Positions 11,038 through 21,168 of a stretch of DNA of 64,000 nucleotides are shown piece after piece (position 1 is the first letter of the stretch; each line of letters begins with the position of its first letter). The stretch comes from Berghia stephanieae. Taxonomy: Eukaryota; Mollusca; Gastropoda; Nudibranchia; Aeolidiidae. The translations under genes and the position numbers were made by a program. The stretch covers positions 27,424,966-27,488,965 of the forward strand of contig CM067444.1 in NCBI GenBank assembly GCA_034508935.3, written 5' to 3'. The notes beneath the pieces were generated by a model. The model was not told where the DNA came from. It did not search any database and was given only the letters and a program-made list of their open reading frames with translations.

Positions 11038-11370
11038 ATGGAAAACTTCATTCAATTTTCTAAAAACCACTTAATGAAGCATATATACGCTATTGATATT
11101 TCAAACTGCGAAGGATGTCGCATTTTCGCACCCAATCAAATGGCGCATGATTGTTTGATGCTACCCCCTGAAGATAAGATTGTGCGATTTTTCGAAGAAG
11201 CATTTGACAATACAAAAGAAACTGTTACGACTAAACTTAAACCAGTGTTACAGGCATTACTGCTCGAAGATGTTGTAGGCACAGAGGAAGCCGTTCGTCT
11301 AGTGTGCTTAAACAACGACCCTGAACCCTCATCGATCGACGGAGAAAATCGTGAGTTAAATGATAAATAG
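11038..11370 (+). CDS. Conserved-looking Polinton protein with C-x2-C and H-x-C pairs
   Basis: A 110-residue acidic protein starting MENFIQFSKNHLMKHIY. Residues about 25-45 hold CEGCRIFAPNQMAHDCLML, a C-x2-C ... H-x-C arrangement that could bind a metal. A helical segment EDKIVRFFEEAF follows. I recall similar C..C..H.C patterns in small accessory proteins of other animal Polintons, but I cannot name a function. A GTGAGT donor-like site lies near its end, so it may be spliced. The AT-rich, low-complexity DNA at 11371-11860 holds no other gene. Confidence 0.5.
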   Translation: MENFIQFSKNHLMKHIYAIDISNCEGCRIFAPNQMAHDCLMLPPEDKIVRFFEEAFDNTKETVTTKLKPVLQALLLEDVVGTEEAVRLVCLNNDPEPSSIDGENRELNDK

Positions 11371-11862
11371 CATTATTATTCAAATGAAAAGACATCGCCT
11401 TTAAAGATTACATTTGTGTCTTTTATATATAAAATATTTTAGTTTAATTATTATTTTAGTATTTTTACCTCTTTAAAAAAAAAAACAAAAAAAAAAACAA
11501 AAAAAAAACAAACAAACAAACAAAAACAAAAACAAACAAACAAACAAACAAACAAAAAACAACTTCTTTTTGTCTTTTATTTATTTAATTTTTTTTTTTA
11601 TTATAGTAGTATGCTTGTTTTCTTGTTGTTTTTTTTTTTTGTTTTTTTTGTTGTGTATTTTTAGGTAATTGTGATAAATATTCAATATTTAGTTCAATAG
11701 TTATATATAGAACTCTCTTAATACATTTGAGTTATAATAGGATTGATTTTAATATTATTATTGAAATGTTTAAATGTTTGTATCCAAATTTATCTAATTA
11801 CCCTATATGTCTCTTCATAACGCTACATATTTCGACTAAATAAGTCGTATCTTGTTTCAGAA

Positions 11863-11961
11863 TTTGAGGACACTCAACAACCATCATCAAAAGCTACCGA
11901 AGTCATTGAAATCCTATCGGACAGCGATACAATTGAAATCTCGGATACAGAAGATCAATAA
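11863..11961 (+). CDS. Short acidic reading segment resembling tandem SUMO-interacting motifs
   Basis: A pyrimidine-rich tract ending in TTTCAG (11855-11860) precedes a 32-codon open stretch ending in TAA. It reads KATEVIEILSDSD and then TIEISDTED. Each is a hydrophobic core of Val/Ile/Leu followed by Ser/Asp/Glu, the pattern of SUMO-interacting motifs. There is no ATG, so if expressed it would be an exon of a neighbouring gene. The motif call is by pattern only. Confidence 0.4.
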   Translation, partial: FEDTQQPSSKATEVIEILSDSDTIEISDTEDQ

Positions 11962-12696
11962 ATCCCCAAATGATAAAAGGAGTGAGCTGACCCATCAATA
12001 GTAAGTAGCAATCTTCTCTTATTTCTCTGTAATAATTACTTGTATATATACATGATGACCAAAATCAAAAATTGATGTATTTTAATATTTTATTTATAAT
12101 TTTTTTTTGGATCTATCTTAAACTATCTTTGATTTTTCTTTTTGTTTAATTCATTCACATTCATTCATTCATTCATTCATTTCATTCATTCATTCATTCA
12201 TTCATTCATTCATTTTTTTTTGTAAATGTATGTATTTATTTATTTGTTTATTTATTTATTTACTTTTACAAATTGTACTATATGTCTTTACTTGTAAGAT
12301 AAACAGTTCTAGTTTTAAACTAAACCATATGTTATTTTCAGAACCGGAAGAAACCCATCGACTATACAAACGAAACCGGAGCCTCCCCTACAGTGGTATA
12401 TTGACAGCGTGTAAAAAACAAGGACAAGTCAAAATCTGAATGAAGAATTTTTCAAGACTCTTAAACAGATCGTCTAGTGATTAACAGTGAGATAATATTT
12501 TTTCTATAGTTATTTTTTTTTATTTATTAGTTGTTAGATATGTCTTTCATTTAACTTTAAAAATTTGTATTTTTTATTCTTTTTTTTTTTATTTTTTTTT
12601 TTAGCATTTTCCTCCCGTTCTTTTTTAAAAAACAAAAACAGAAAAATTGTTATTTGATTATAGTAGAATTGTATATTTATAGTTAAGTTACCAAGC

Positions 12697-13545
12697 ATGT
12701 ACATCTGTGAAAGTTGTGGCATTAGTTTTAAATTATTACATAATTTAATTCGTCATAAACAGAAACATAACAATTCTATAGTACATACTTGTTCGAAATG
12801 TCAAAAGAACTTCTCTAGGAAAGATAGTTTACAAAACCATCAAAATAACGTAAAGTGCAGTTCACCAGAAGAAAAATTGAAAGAAAAGCAGTTTAAAGAA
12901 CAAAATAAAATACAAGAGAACGAACAGAAGTTAAGAAAACAAGAGCTTAAAAAACAGCAAAGAATTTTTAAGAAACAACAGCGTAGAGATAAACAAAAAC
13001 AAAATCGTCAACAACGACGTGAACAACAGCAACAACAACGTGAACAACAAAAACAAGAACAAAAAGGAAATAAAATACAAAAACAGAAACAAAATTCGTC
13101 AAGTTTATTGTCTACGAGTTATGTAGAACAAACCGAAGAAAATGAAACTGTATTGCGGTTATTAGAAGAACATCGTGAATCTATTAAGACACATTTTTTA
13201 GAAGGGATCTTTCAGTCCGTGTACACAATAGAATGGGGCTCTCCCTATATCCTTCAACAACTAAAGGAAATTTTCAACAGGCAAAGCGTTAGATTCAAAA
13301 TCAATTTTAGTCATTCTTTTCTTTTGCAAAATCAAGAAAATTCGGAATATCGTTTTTTCCACGCGTCTATTAATAATAACAGAGCCTTAGAAATTCCCAG
13401 ACTTATTAGTAATTGGAAAGATTTTGAGGAATTTATTGAAAATTTTAGTAATAATGATCATTTGGAATTTGCCCTCAGCATAGACCAGATAGTCGTTGCA
13501 GGGTTCAGGCTATTTTATCGACCACGTTTTATATCAATAAGATGA
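12697..13545 (+). CDS. C2H2 zinc-finger / coiled-coil protein upstream of polymerase B
   Basis: A 282-residue protein. Residues 3-24 form a C2H2 finger (C-x2-C-x12-H-x4-H, CESCGISF start) and residues 32-54 a second one of the C-x2-C-x12-H type. Residues about 55-130 are an extremely Gln/Lys/Arg-rich predicted coiled coil. The C-terminal 150 residues are a globular domain without a name. Its stop overlaps the polymerase start as ATGA. In many Polintons a zinc-finger-bearing N-terminal region precedes the polymerase, so it may act in replication initiation or as the DNA-binding partner of the polymerase; this is inference. The upstream 11962-12696 holds only (ATTC)n repeats and AT-rich DNA. 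Confidence 0.7.
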   Translation: MYICESCGISFKLLHNLIRHKQKHNNSIVHTCSKCQKNFSRKDSLQNHQNNVKCSSPEEKLKEKQFKEQNKIQENEQKLRKQELKKQQRIFKKQQRRDKQKQNRQQRREQQQQQREQQKQEQKGNKIQKQKQNSSSLLSTSYVEQTEENETVLRLLEEHRESIKTHFLEGIFQSVYTIEWGSPYILQQLKEIFNRQSVRFKINFSHSFLLQNQENSEYRFFHASINNNRALEIPRLISNWKDFEEFIENFSNNDHLEFALSIDQIVVAGFRLFYRPRFISIR

Positions 13546-16500
13546 AAGAGTTTCCTATTGGTTGTTGTAATGTTAACATTCCCGATTCTGTTAAAAATAA
13601 CAAATACATATATACTCTACAGTACAATTATAACAGGACCAATGATTTTTTCAGCGATAATTTATGCTTCTTCAGATGCTTATCTTTGGCTCGAGGAAAA
13701 CGGGTAAATGACTTAGACGACTACACTCTCTCCTTGTTTAGCTTGTATACATCAACATTTCCAACAACATATCCGGGTATAAGTATAGGAGAACTAGACA
13801 AAATTGAGAAGTTATTTGAAATAAATGTCATTGTTTACAAGTATGATACGGATCATGTTCCCAACCGATATGTAGTCTTTAGGAGAAGTGCAAACTCTTT
13901 TTCTAATACGATGTACGTTTTACTTGTCAATAATCATTTTTGTTATATTAGGGACCTCGAAAGGGCTATTAAGATATTTGGTTGTTCTCACTGTAGTAAA
14001 CTCTGGACAAAACATTCGAATTTGTTACGACATGAGAAAGACTGTAAAGGGGATGCAACTAAATCTAGGTACCCGGGTGGAATTTTTCAACTTCTTCCAA
14101 CAGATTTAGAGAAATTAGCAGATGCTGGAATTTCTATTGATCCCGATTACGTGTATCCTTTTAGGTGTACATTCGATATTGAGTCTTATTTTAATAAAGA
14201 TAACTTACCCGAACCGAAAGCTCAAGCAAACCGAACAGTGTATCACGCCAGACACTTACCCATGTCTATAGCAATCGCTTCAAATATTCCAGGTTATGAA
14301 CAACCCGTATGTTACATATCCGAAGGTGATCCTCAAAAGTTAGTAAATCGTATGGTAGACTACTTAGAAGAAATTAGCATTCACGCTTTCACTATTCTCA
14401 GTGAAACAACATTCAAAAACACATACGAGCAAATAGGTGATAATCAGAAATTGAAAGCTGTTTTAGATAAATATCTACTTCAAATGGTTGTAATAGGTTT
14501 CAATTCTAAAATGTATGATTTAAACGTTCTTAAAACTTACCTTGTGAAGAAACTAATGAAAACAGAAGATTTCAAAGTAGTAAAGAAAAACAACAGTTTT
14601 CTTTGCATTTCGAACGATAAGCTAAAATTTTTAGACGTTTGTAATTATCTGGCCCCCGGATTCAGTTACTCAAATTTTCTTCAAGCCTATAATGTAACCG
14701 AACAGAAATCTTTTTTTCCTTATGAGTACTTTGACAGTCTAGAAAAATTAAAGGAAACGTCACTCCCACCTATATCAGCATTTTTCAGCTCGTTAAAAAA
14801 TTGCACCATCTCTCAAGAAGACTACGCTTACTGTGAGAAAGTATGGGAGGAACAGGGAATGAGTACAATGAAAGACTTTTTAGTTTTCTACAATATTCGT
14901 GACGTAGCACCAATGTTAACGGCTATTGAACGCATGACGCAATTCTATCAAGAGCTAGGTTTAGACATTTTCAAACAAGCGATATCGATCCCAGGGGTTA
15001 CGTTAAGATACCTGTTTAAGACCATTCCTAGAAATGTAATATTTTCATTATTCAACGAAAAGCATAAACATCTTCATCAGCTTTTAAAGTCCAACATCGT
15101 TGGTGGACCGTCGATTATTTTCACACGTTTCGTAGAAAAAGGTAGTACATTGATCAGGGGAGATAAACCCGTGCAATCTTTAAAAGTTATGACGCTAATT
15201 CCTTGTACTTATACTGCCTTCAGCAAGATAAGCCTAGTGGTTTATTTGTCCGACGACGTAAAAGTAATGAGTTTAAATCTGAGAAAACAGACAAGTTTGG
15301 ACAGGCAGCGTTCGAATGGCTCGAATGGATGAGTCATATACAAAGGGTGCCTATTCGTCATAAATTCAATGGAAGGGAAAAAAATCTAGGTCATGAAAAA
15401 CAGGTCAAGGTCGATGGGTATGATGAGACGAATCAAATTGCTTACGAATTTCAAGGTTGCTTCTATCATTCTCATTCCTGTATTCAGGAAAAGACCATGA
15501 TATGTAATGAAACATTTGAACAAAGAAAACAAAAAACAGCGCAGAAGAATGCGTATATTAGAGATATTTTGGGAATTACTCTGATAGAAATCTATGAATG
15601 CGAATGGAAAAAAATGAAAAAAGACCCTAGAATATCTGCCTTTTTACGGAAATTACGCCCGCTTAATAATAACTGTTTTAAGAAAGGGACCCGCATCACA
15701 AAAGAATCGATACTGTCCGCGGTTGATAGAGACAAAATTTTTGGTTTTGTTCAGTGCACTATCAGGGTCCCGAAAGACCTTTATTCTTATTACGCAGACA
15801 TGCCACCCATCTTTAAAAATACCCTCGTTGCAAGAGAAGATATAGGTGAAACCATGTGTCAATACGCCGTGAAAAATAACCTATTAAGACAACCTCGACG
15901 AACTCTGATTAGTAGTTACCATGCCGAAAGCATATTGCTGACCACACCATTGCTCAAATGGTATCTCAATCACGGTCTTATTGTAGATGATATTCAAGAA
16001 GTGATTGAATATATGCCAAGTGCATGCTTTTCAAATTTTGTGCAAAAGGTTTCAGACGCTAGACGTGAAGGCGATCGTAATCCTGAAAATAGCATCTTAG
16101 CCGAAACCATGAAATTAATGGGTAACTCGGCTTATGGTAAGACTCTCGAGGCGCTTGATAAACACACGACAGTTTTATACGCCGAAGATGAAAATGTTGT
16201 ATCAAAAACCATTAATAGCCCTTATTTCAGAAAAATGACTCCGTTGACATCGACTTTACATGAAATAGAATCCGCAAAACGTACCGTTCTTTGGACGCTC
16301 CCCATTCAAATTGGATCATTTGTGTACTCGTACGCAAAACTTAGAATGCTACAGTTTCAATACAATTTCATAGACAGATTTATTCCAAGGGCAGATTATC
16401 AACTTTTTGAAATGGATACCGATAGCTTATACGTTGCATTTTCCGACTGTAATATTCAAAGCCTCTTAAAACCGAACTTGATTGATGAATTTTACAAACA

Positions 16501-16933
16501 GTATCATACGTGGTTTCCGAGTATTGCTTGTCCTGAACACATTCGAGAGCTAGTTGAAAAACAAAGCAACTTTTCACCATATCCTTGTTGTCGCGTACAG
16601 CAAAAATATGACAGACGGACACCGGGTCTCTTCAAGCTAGAATTTGAAGGAGACGGGGGTGTGGCTCTTTGTTCGAAGACCTATATTTGTTTCGGAGAAG
16701 GGAAGTCTAAAACGAGCTGTAAGGGTTTATCAAAGCGATTGAATGAACTCACAAAAGAAAAGTACCTCAAGGTTTTGCAAACGCAAAAGAGTGGTGTGGG
16801 AGAAAATAAGGGTTTTCGTGTACTAGACTCGGACGTATACACATACACACAACAGAGAGCTAGTCTATCCTACTTTTATATAAAGAGAAAGGTTTGTTCA
16901 GACGGAATCAGTACAGAGCCTCTTCTGGTGTAA
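13542..16933 (+). pseudogene. Polinton protein-primed DNA polymerase B (pPolB), fossil
   Basis: The N-terminal part has the NLCFFRCLSLARG signature seen at the start of Polinton polymerases, then a C2H2-like finger (CSHCSKLW). The 3'-5' exonuclease motifs follow: FDIES near 14172, GFNSKMYDLNVLK near 14495 and YNIRDV near 14889. A small inserted domain with VDGYDETNQIAYEFQGCFYH (about 15412-15470) is the endonuclease-like module common in this family. The polymerase motifs KLMGNSAYGKT (about 16111) and MDTDSLY (about 16412) are intact in sequence. This enzyme copies linear genomes using a terminal protein as primer. The gene is not open over its full length and is treated as a fossil. It is flanked by the zinc-finger gene (4-bp overlap) and the ATPase (5-bp gap). 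Confidence 0.93.
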
Positions 16934-16938
16934 CAACC

Positions 16939-17553
16939 ATGGACCCGCGTTTAAAACATCCTTTTACATGTCTCATCGCCGGTCCTTCTGGGAGTGGTAA
17001 AACTGTATGGGTCACAAAATTTATTGAGCATTTAAATCAGATGATGAGCCCGCAACCTGAAGAAATTATATGGTGTTATGGAGAGTGGCAGAGAACTTTT
17101 GAAGCGTTACAAGGGATAACTTTTATAGAAGGGATACCAAAATCTTCCTTTTGGGATGGAACCCAACACCGTCTTGTGATACTCGATGACTTAATGGCCG
17201 AAACTGATGACAGCGTAACTAAACTATTTACAAAAAAATCGCATCACAATAACATTTCAGTGTTTTATCTTGTACAAAATCTTTTCTCAAAAAATAAAGA
17301 ACATCGCACTATCAGCTTGAATGCTCATTATCTCGTAATTTTTAAAAATCCACGTGACCGTTCGCAGATCGTTCAGCTGGCAAAACAACTGTATCCCGGA
17401 AAGACAAATTTTTTACTAGACGCATTTAAGGACGCAACAGACGTACCTCACGGTTATTTGGTGATCGATCTTCGACAGGATACACCTGACCATCTTCGTG
17501 TAAGAACAGGCGTTTTTTCTCCTGAAAAACAAGTTGTTTATATCCAAAAGTAA
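16939..17553 (+). CDS. Polinton genome-packaging ATPase (FtsK/HerA type)
   Basis: A 204-residue P-loop ATPase starting MDPRLKHPFTCLIAGPSGSG. The Walker A motif is GPSGSGKT (residues about 15-22) and Walker B is RLVILDDL (about residue 77-84). An Asn-rich sensor region with VFYLVQNLFS follows, then FKNPRDRSQ. This matches the short A32/FtsK-HerA-like packaging ATPases of Polintons, adintoviruses and virophages, which pump DNA into the capsid. The downstream ORF begins within its stop codon (TAATG). Length and motifs agree with the family. Confidence 0.9.
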   Translation: MDPRLKHPFTCLIAGPSGSGKTVWVTKFIEHLNQMMSPQPEEIIWCYGEWQRTFEALQGITFIEGIPKSSFWDGTQHRLVILDDLMAETDDSVTKLFTKKSHHNNISVFYLVQNLFSKNKEHRTISLNAHYLVIFKNPRDRSQIVQLAKQLYPGKTNFLLDAFKDATDVPHGYLVIDLRQDTPDHLRVRTGVFSPEKQVVYIQK

Positions 17554-17881
17554 TGTCTGCGCGTGTAAAACGTAACGTTTCAATGTTGAAACTTCTTGGA
17601 GAGGCTAAACCCAGAGTAGCAAAAGCAGTTTTAAATGGAGCGTCACCAGATCTAATCAATACGTTATGCGAATGTGCACTGAATATATTATGCGGTAATC
17701 TTCCGCTCAGTCCAGTACAAAAGAAGCGTTTGATCAGACACAAGAGAAGTTTAAGACTTTTATCAAAAAAGGCTCTTCACCATCTCGACAAAAGAAGCTT
17801 TTACAAAAAGGTGGTCTATTAGGTGCCCTTCTTCAACCTGTCTTGGCTACTTTAGGTGGAATACTAGCGGGTGGTTTATGA
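17553..17881 (+). pseudogene. Small basic Polinton protein (adenovirus core-peptide-like)
   Basis: A short Arg/Lys-rich protein starting MSARVKRNVSMLKLLGEAKP, with the INTLCECALNILCGN segment. Its 3' end encodes a Gly/Leu-rich hydrophobic tail. Small proteins of this layout follow the ATPase in many animal Polintons and have been compared with adenovirus core peptides, so a role in condensing DNA in the particle is plausible. It overlaps the ATPase stop by TAATG, and its end is one base from the next ATG. Fossil. Confidence 0.6.
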
Positions 17882-17882
17882 G

Positions 17883-18527
17883 ATGGAGCATGCCAAGAAA
17901 ATGGTATTGGTGGACCAACGTCTCTTGGACTCAATCCACACCCGAAGAGAATCACCGATAACCGAACCGTCCACAGAAAAGCTTTGGGATCTTGATCAGC
18001 AGATGAAAGATATTCTAACGCGAAAAGATATGAACTCAATCGAAAAAGCAGAGTTGTATCAACAAGTGCTGTGGAAATTCTTAAAGCGGAAAGATGAACG
18101 ATCACATCAGATGATAACTAAGACCAATCCTCAATCAATAAGAACACATGACCCAACAGAACACGACACTTTAACAAAAGATATTATTGAGAGCGTACCT
18201 ATTTCGTTGAGAAAGAAAGCGGAGAGATTATTGGATTATCTCAAAAGACACACAGAGCTTGAATGGAACCCGAGAGGGGAGATTAAATATCGAGGTAATA
18301 TCATCCCAAATTCAAACGTTCTTGATCTAGTCAATGACGCACTCCGCAAAAGAAAGTCTGTCAACCCTGAAGGATGGGAATATTTTGCTCGTGCTCTGCA
18401 GGAATCCAACGTCCCACGTGATCTCATCGGTCATGCTGACAGGTGGGCGTATATTAGACAACGTCCGTCGAGGAATTTAGAAACTGTTAAACCGGAGAGA
18501 ACATCTGCCTGGGTCTCATTCAAATGA
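17883..18527 (+). CDS. Conserved Polinton protein of unknown function
   Basis: A 214-residue protein; I chose the ATG giving MEHAKKMVLVDQRLLDSI, since 'HAKKMVLVD' is where related proteins begin. An N-terminal helical segment (LDQQMKDILTRKDMNSIEKA) is followed by a linker, then a conserved C-terminal region with IPISLRKKAERLL-like, GEIKYRGNIIPNSNVLDLVN and NPEGWEYFARALQESNVP. I recognise the family as recurrent next to the integrase in invertebrate Polintons but know no assigned function. It overlaps the integrase start by ATGA. The C-terminal part could be a small alpha-beta DNA- or protein-binding domain. Confidence 0.7.
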   Translation: MEHAKKMVLVDQRLLDSIHTRRESPITEPSTEKLWDLDQQMKDILTRKDMNSIEKAELYQQVLWKFLKRKDERSHQMITKTNPQSIRTHDPTEHDTLTKDIIESVPISLRKKAERLLDYLKRHTELEWNPRGEIKYRGNIIPNSNVLDLVNDALRKRKSVNPEGWEYFARALQESNVPRDLIGHADRWAYIRQRPSRNLETVKPERTSAWVSFK

Positions 18528-19582
18528 AAGGAGATAAAACACTACGCGCTCGCTATTACAATCCTAATCAACCGGGATCTTATGGCGGTATTAAACCGTT
18601 AAAGACTGCTACGAAACTTTAAAAAACTGTCGTCAGCTCTTGGCTTTCTCATCAAGACGCATACACCCTTCATAAACCCGTTCGTTACAAATTTCCGCGT
18701 CGACGGATTATTGTAGGTGGAATAGACCATCAATGGCAGGCTGATCTCATTGATGTTCAACAATTGAAATCGTACAATGACGCGTACAGATACATTTTGA
18801 CGTGTATCGATGTCTTCAGCAAGTTTGCGTGGGCTGTTCCTATAAAAGACAAAACGGGAGAAACGTTAAAAGATGCTTTCAGGACTATTTTAGAGTCTGG
18901 TCGAAGAACAATCCGGCTCCAAACCGACAAAGGCTCCGAATTTGTCAATAAAAGCTTTCAGCAATTTCTGAAGCGGAATGGGATTGATTTCTTTACTACT
19001 GAGAACGAGGATATTAAAGCTGCGGTAGTTGAACGATTCAATAGGACTCTCAAAGAAAAACTGTGGCGTGTGTTTACTCGTCAGAACTCTCCTCGATTCA
19101 AAGACGTATTACCCAAAGTAGTGAAAAGTTATAATCATTCTTATCATAGGAGTATCAAGTTACGCCCTGTTGACGTAACAGAGAAAAATCAAGGGGACGT
19201 ATGGAACACATTGTATTTGGATGATCGACCTAAAAAGAAAACTAGTGCAAAACTTTTGATCGGCGATCGTGTGAGAATAAGTAAAAGTAGGCGACTGTTT
19301 AAAAAGGGCTACCTACCCTCTTGGACCGAAGAGTTATTTACAGTGACAAAATCCATTTCAACAACACCTAGATCCTACCAAATTACAGACGATCAGAACG
19401 AATGCGTGTGCGGAAGCTTCTATAAACAAGAACTGCAAAAAGTTGGTGCAAAAGAAATCTACAGAATTGAGACCGTCTTGGATAAGCGTAAAAGCGGACA
19501 AGAACTTTTGGTGAAGTGGGTCGGTTACGATTCATCATTTAACTCTTGGATACCAAAGTCTTATCTTCGTGTTTACAATTAA
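18524..19582 (+). pseudogene. Polinton retrovirus-like integrase with chromodomain, fossil
   Basis: The catalytic core shows the DDE pattern: the first Asp in WQADLIDVQQ (about 18737), the second in LQTDKGSEFVN (about 18920) and the Glu in AAVVERFNRTLK (about 19021). A C-terminal chromodomain follows: YRIETVLDKR then LLVKWVGYDSSFNSWIP (about 19460-19560), with the aromatic residues that grip methylated histone tails. In Polintons this enzyme inserts the linear element and leaves 6-bp duplications, as found here (TATTAA). Its start overlaps the previous gene by ATGA. It is treated as a fossil gene. Confidence 0.92.
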
Positions 19583-19694
19583 TTATCATCCTTGTTGTTT
19601 TTTGTTTTTGGTCTTGTTTTTTTTTTTCCTGTTTTTTTTTTTTTGTTTTGTTTTTTGTTTTGTTTTTTGTTTTGTTTTGTTTTTTAATTTTCAA

Positions 19695-19940
19695 ATGGAA
19701 GGATCCGAAAGTGAAAGTAATAATTCCAACAGAAATTCATCTTATTGGTCTATGTTTGGGAAACGAGTCCCTAGAGGGGAGATCGTGTTCTTGTGTCAAA
19801 TGATGATTGTGTCGATTGTTGTGTCTGTATCATTATATAACTTGACGCGTGACGGAGAAACAGACAGACTATGGGTAGCGCTTCTAAGTAGTTGTCTCGG
19901 TTACGTTCTTCCAAATCCAACACTGAATAAACGAGTTTAA
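19695..19940 (+). CDS. Small single-pass membrane protein typical of Polintons
   Basis: An 81-residue protein starting MEGSESESNNSN. After a polar N-terminus comes VPRGEIVFLCQMMIVSIVVS, a transmembrane segment, then the hallmark LWVALLSSCLGYVLPNP near the C-terminus. Small proteins with this 'W.ALLSSCLGY.LPNP' ending recur in Polintons and adintoviruses beside the capsid genes, and their function is unproven. A membrane role in assembly or entry is inferred. The stop is two bases before the ATG of the penton-like gene. The T/G-rich spacer before it (19583-19694) is low complexity. Confidence 0.75.
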   Translation: MEGSESESNNSNRNSSYWSMFGKRVPRGEIVFLCQMMIVSIVVSVSLYNLTRDGETDRLWVALLSSCLGYVLPNPTLNKRV

Positions 19941-19942
19941 TC

Positions 19943-20698
19943 ATGTCTTATTTAGTCTTACCTTCTAATAGCAGCATGAGCTATTTTCCGAATAATTCTC
20001 CAGGGCATTATTTTACAAAACTACCCAGAGTGTTAGATTTATCGACAGAATACGAAGTCGGTTTATCAGAAATATTATTCAGTAACACGTATAACAACAT
20101 CCTTGAGAATGAAGCATTTTTCGAGTTTAGAGTTACTAACGACAGCGAACAAGATACCGTACTCATCCCATCGGGTTTATACGAGTCACCGGATGAACTG
20201 GTTAAAACGATGATGACTCATATAAGAAGGAAAATAAAAAAGAAGCACGAGGGTTTCATCAAATTTTATTACGACCGTGCAACTCGCAGAGTAATGATAA
20301 GGCTATATAAGGAAGGAACTTTTTTGCACTTGAGTTCGACATTGAGCAATCTCTTGAATATTCCAAATCATTATTTATACGGTCCAACGTCTGTGTCGAG
20401 TGAAAGGCCATTACATCTAAACGTCGGATTCGAAGCAGTATACGTATATTGCAACCTCGTTCAACCTAGAATAGTTGGGGATAGCGTCGTACCTCTTTTG
20501 AGATGCGTACCGAGCGGAAATAGAAGCAAAGACATAGTTCATCATATTTTTGAGAAACCTAACTATGTTCCTCTCAGACTATTTAATTTTGACACGGTTG
20601 AAATCCTTTTAACCAACGACAAAGGCGAACCTTTGACATTTGCTTCAGGGAAGTCTATCGTGATACTTCATTTTCGAAAGAAGAGATTCGATTCGTAA
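19943..20698 (+). CDS. Minor capsid (penton-like) protein of the Polinton
   Basis: A 251-residue protein with the single jelly-roll layout of Polinton penton proteins. It opens with SNSSMSYFPNNSPGHYFTKL and the YEVGLSEILFSNTYNNI strand pair. It ends with EKPNYVPL, then IEILLTNDKGEPLTFASG-like strands and VILHFRKKRF (the beta-hairpin signature of the family). In particles this protein would sit at the five-fold vertices. It follows the small membrane protein and precedes the basic Gly-rich protein, the usual order of the morphogenesis block. Confidence 0.85.
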   Translation: MSYLVLPSNSSMSYFPNNSPGHYFTKLPRVLDLSTEYEVGLSEILFSNTYNNILENEAFFEFRVTNDSEQDTVLIPSGLYESPDELVKTMMTHIRRKIKKKHEGFIKFYYDRATRRVMIRLYKEGTFLHLSSTLSNLLNIPNHYLYGPTSVSSERPLHLNVGFEAVYVYCNLVQPRIVGDSVVPLLRCVPSGNRSKDIVHHIFEKPNYVPLRLFNFDTVEILLTNDKGEPLTFASGKSIVILHFRKKRFDS

Positions 20699-20707
20699 AC
20701 AGTTGTC

Positions 20708-21163
20708 ATGACAAAAGGGATCGTGTTCAAATCCAATCAAAAAGGTTACGATGATTATTACTGTACTCAAGCAGGACGTGGTCTACCCGTGTTTGTTGGT
20801 GGAAGACATCAAAGAGGTCGAGGGCTTGGGAGTATCTTTGGTGGTATTGCAAGATCTCTGTTTCCCATCTTGAAATCGGGCGCTAAAACATTATTAAAAG
20901 AAGGTGCAAAAACCGGTGCCCAAATAGCATCTGACGTCATTTCCGGTCAGAATGTTAAAACAGCTTTAAAACGACGCGCGGGGGAGAGTGGGAAAAGATT
21001 ACTCAACAGAGCCGTGGGTGGTTTAACTTCAACTTCATCGCCGCCGCCACCGCCGCCACCCGGACGTGTGACTCGGCATATAAAACGACGACGACCTACT
21101 CAGACACGACAAAAGACCAGGAAGAGACGTAGGAAGAACGTAGCTCAAGACATTTTTGGTTGA
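20708..21163 (+). CDS. Basic Gly-rich minor virion protein (adenovirus pVI-like layout)
   Basis: A 151-residue very basic protein. The middle (RGRGLGSIFGGIARSLFPIL then KSGAKTLLKEGAKTGAQIA) forms a Gly-containing amphipathic helix. A Pro tract follows, and the C-terminus is an Arg/Lys-rich tail (RRRPTQTRQKTRKRRRKN). Proteins of this layout lie between penton and major capsid genes in Polintons and adintoviruses and have been compared with adenovirus protein VI, which disrupts membranes during entry. Here that function is inferred from layout only. Confidence 0.7.
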   Translation: MTKGIVFKSNQKGYDDYYCTQAGRGLPVFVGGRHQRGRGLGSIFGGIARSLFPILKSGAKTLLKEGAKTGAQIASDVISGQNVKTALKRRAGESGKRLLNRAVGGLTSTSSPPPPPPPGRVTRHIKRRRPTQTRQKTRKRRRKNVAQDIFG

Positions 21164-21168
21164 TTATC

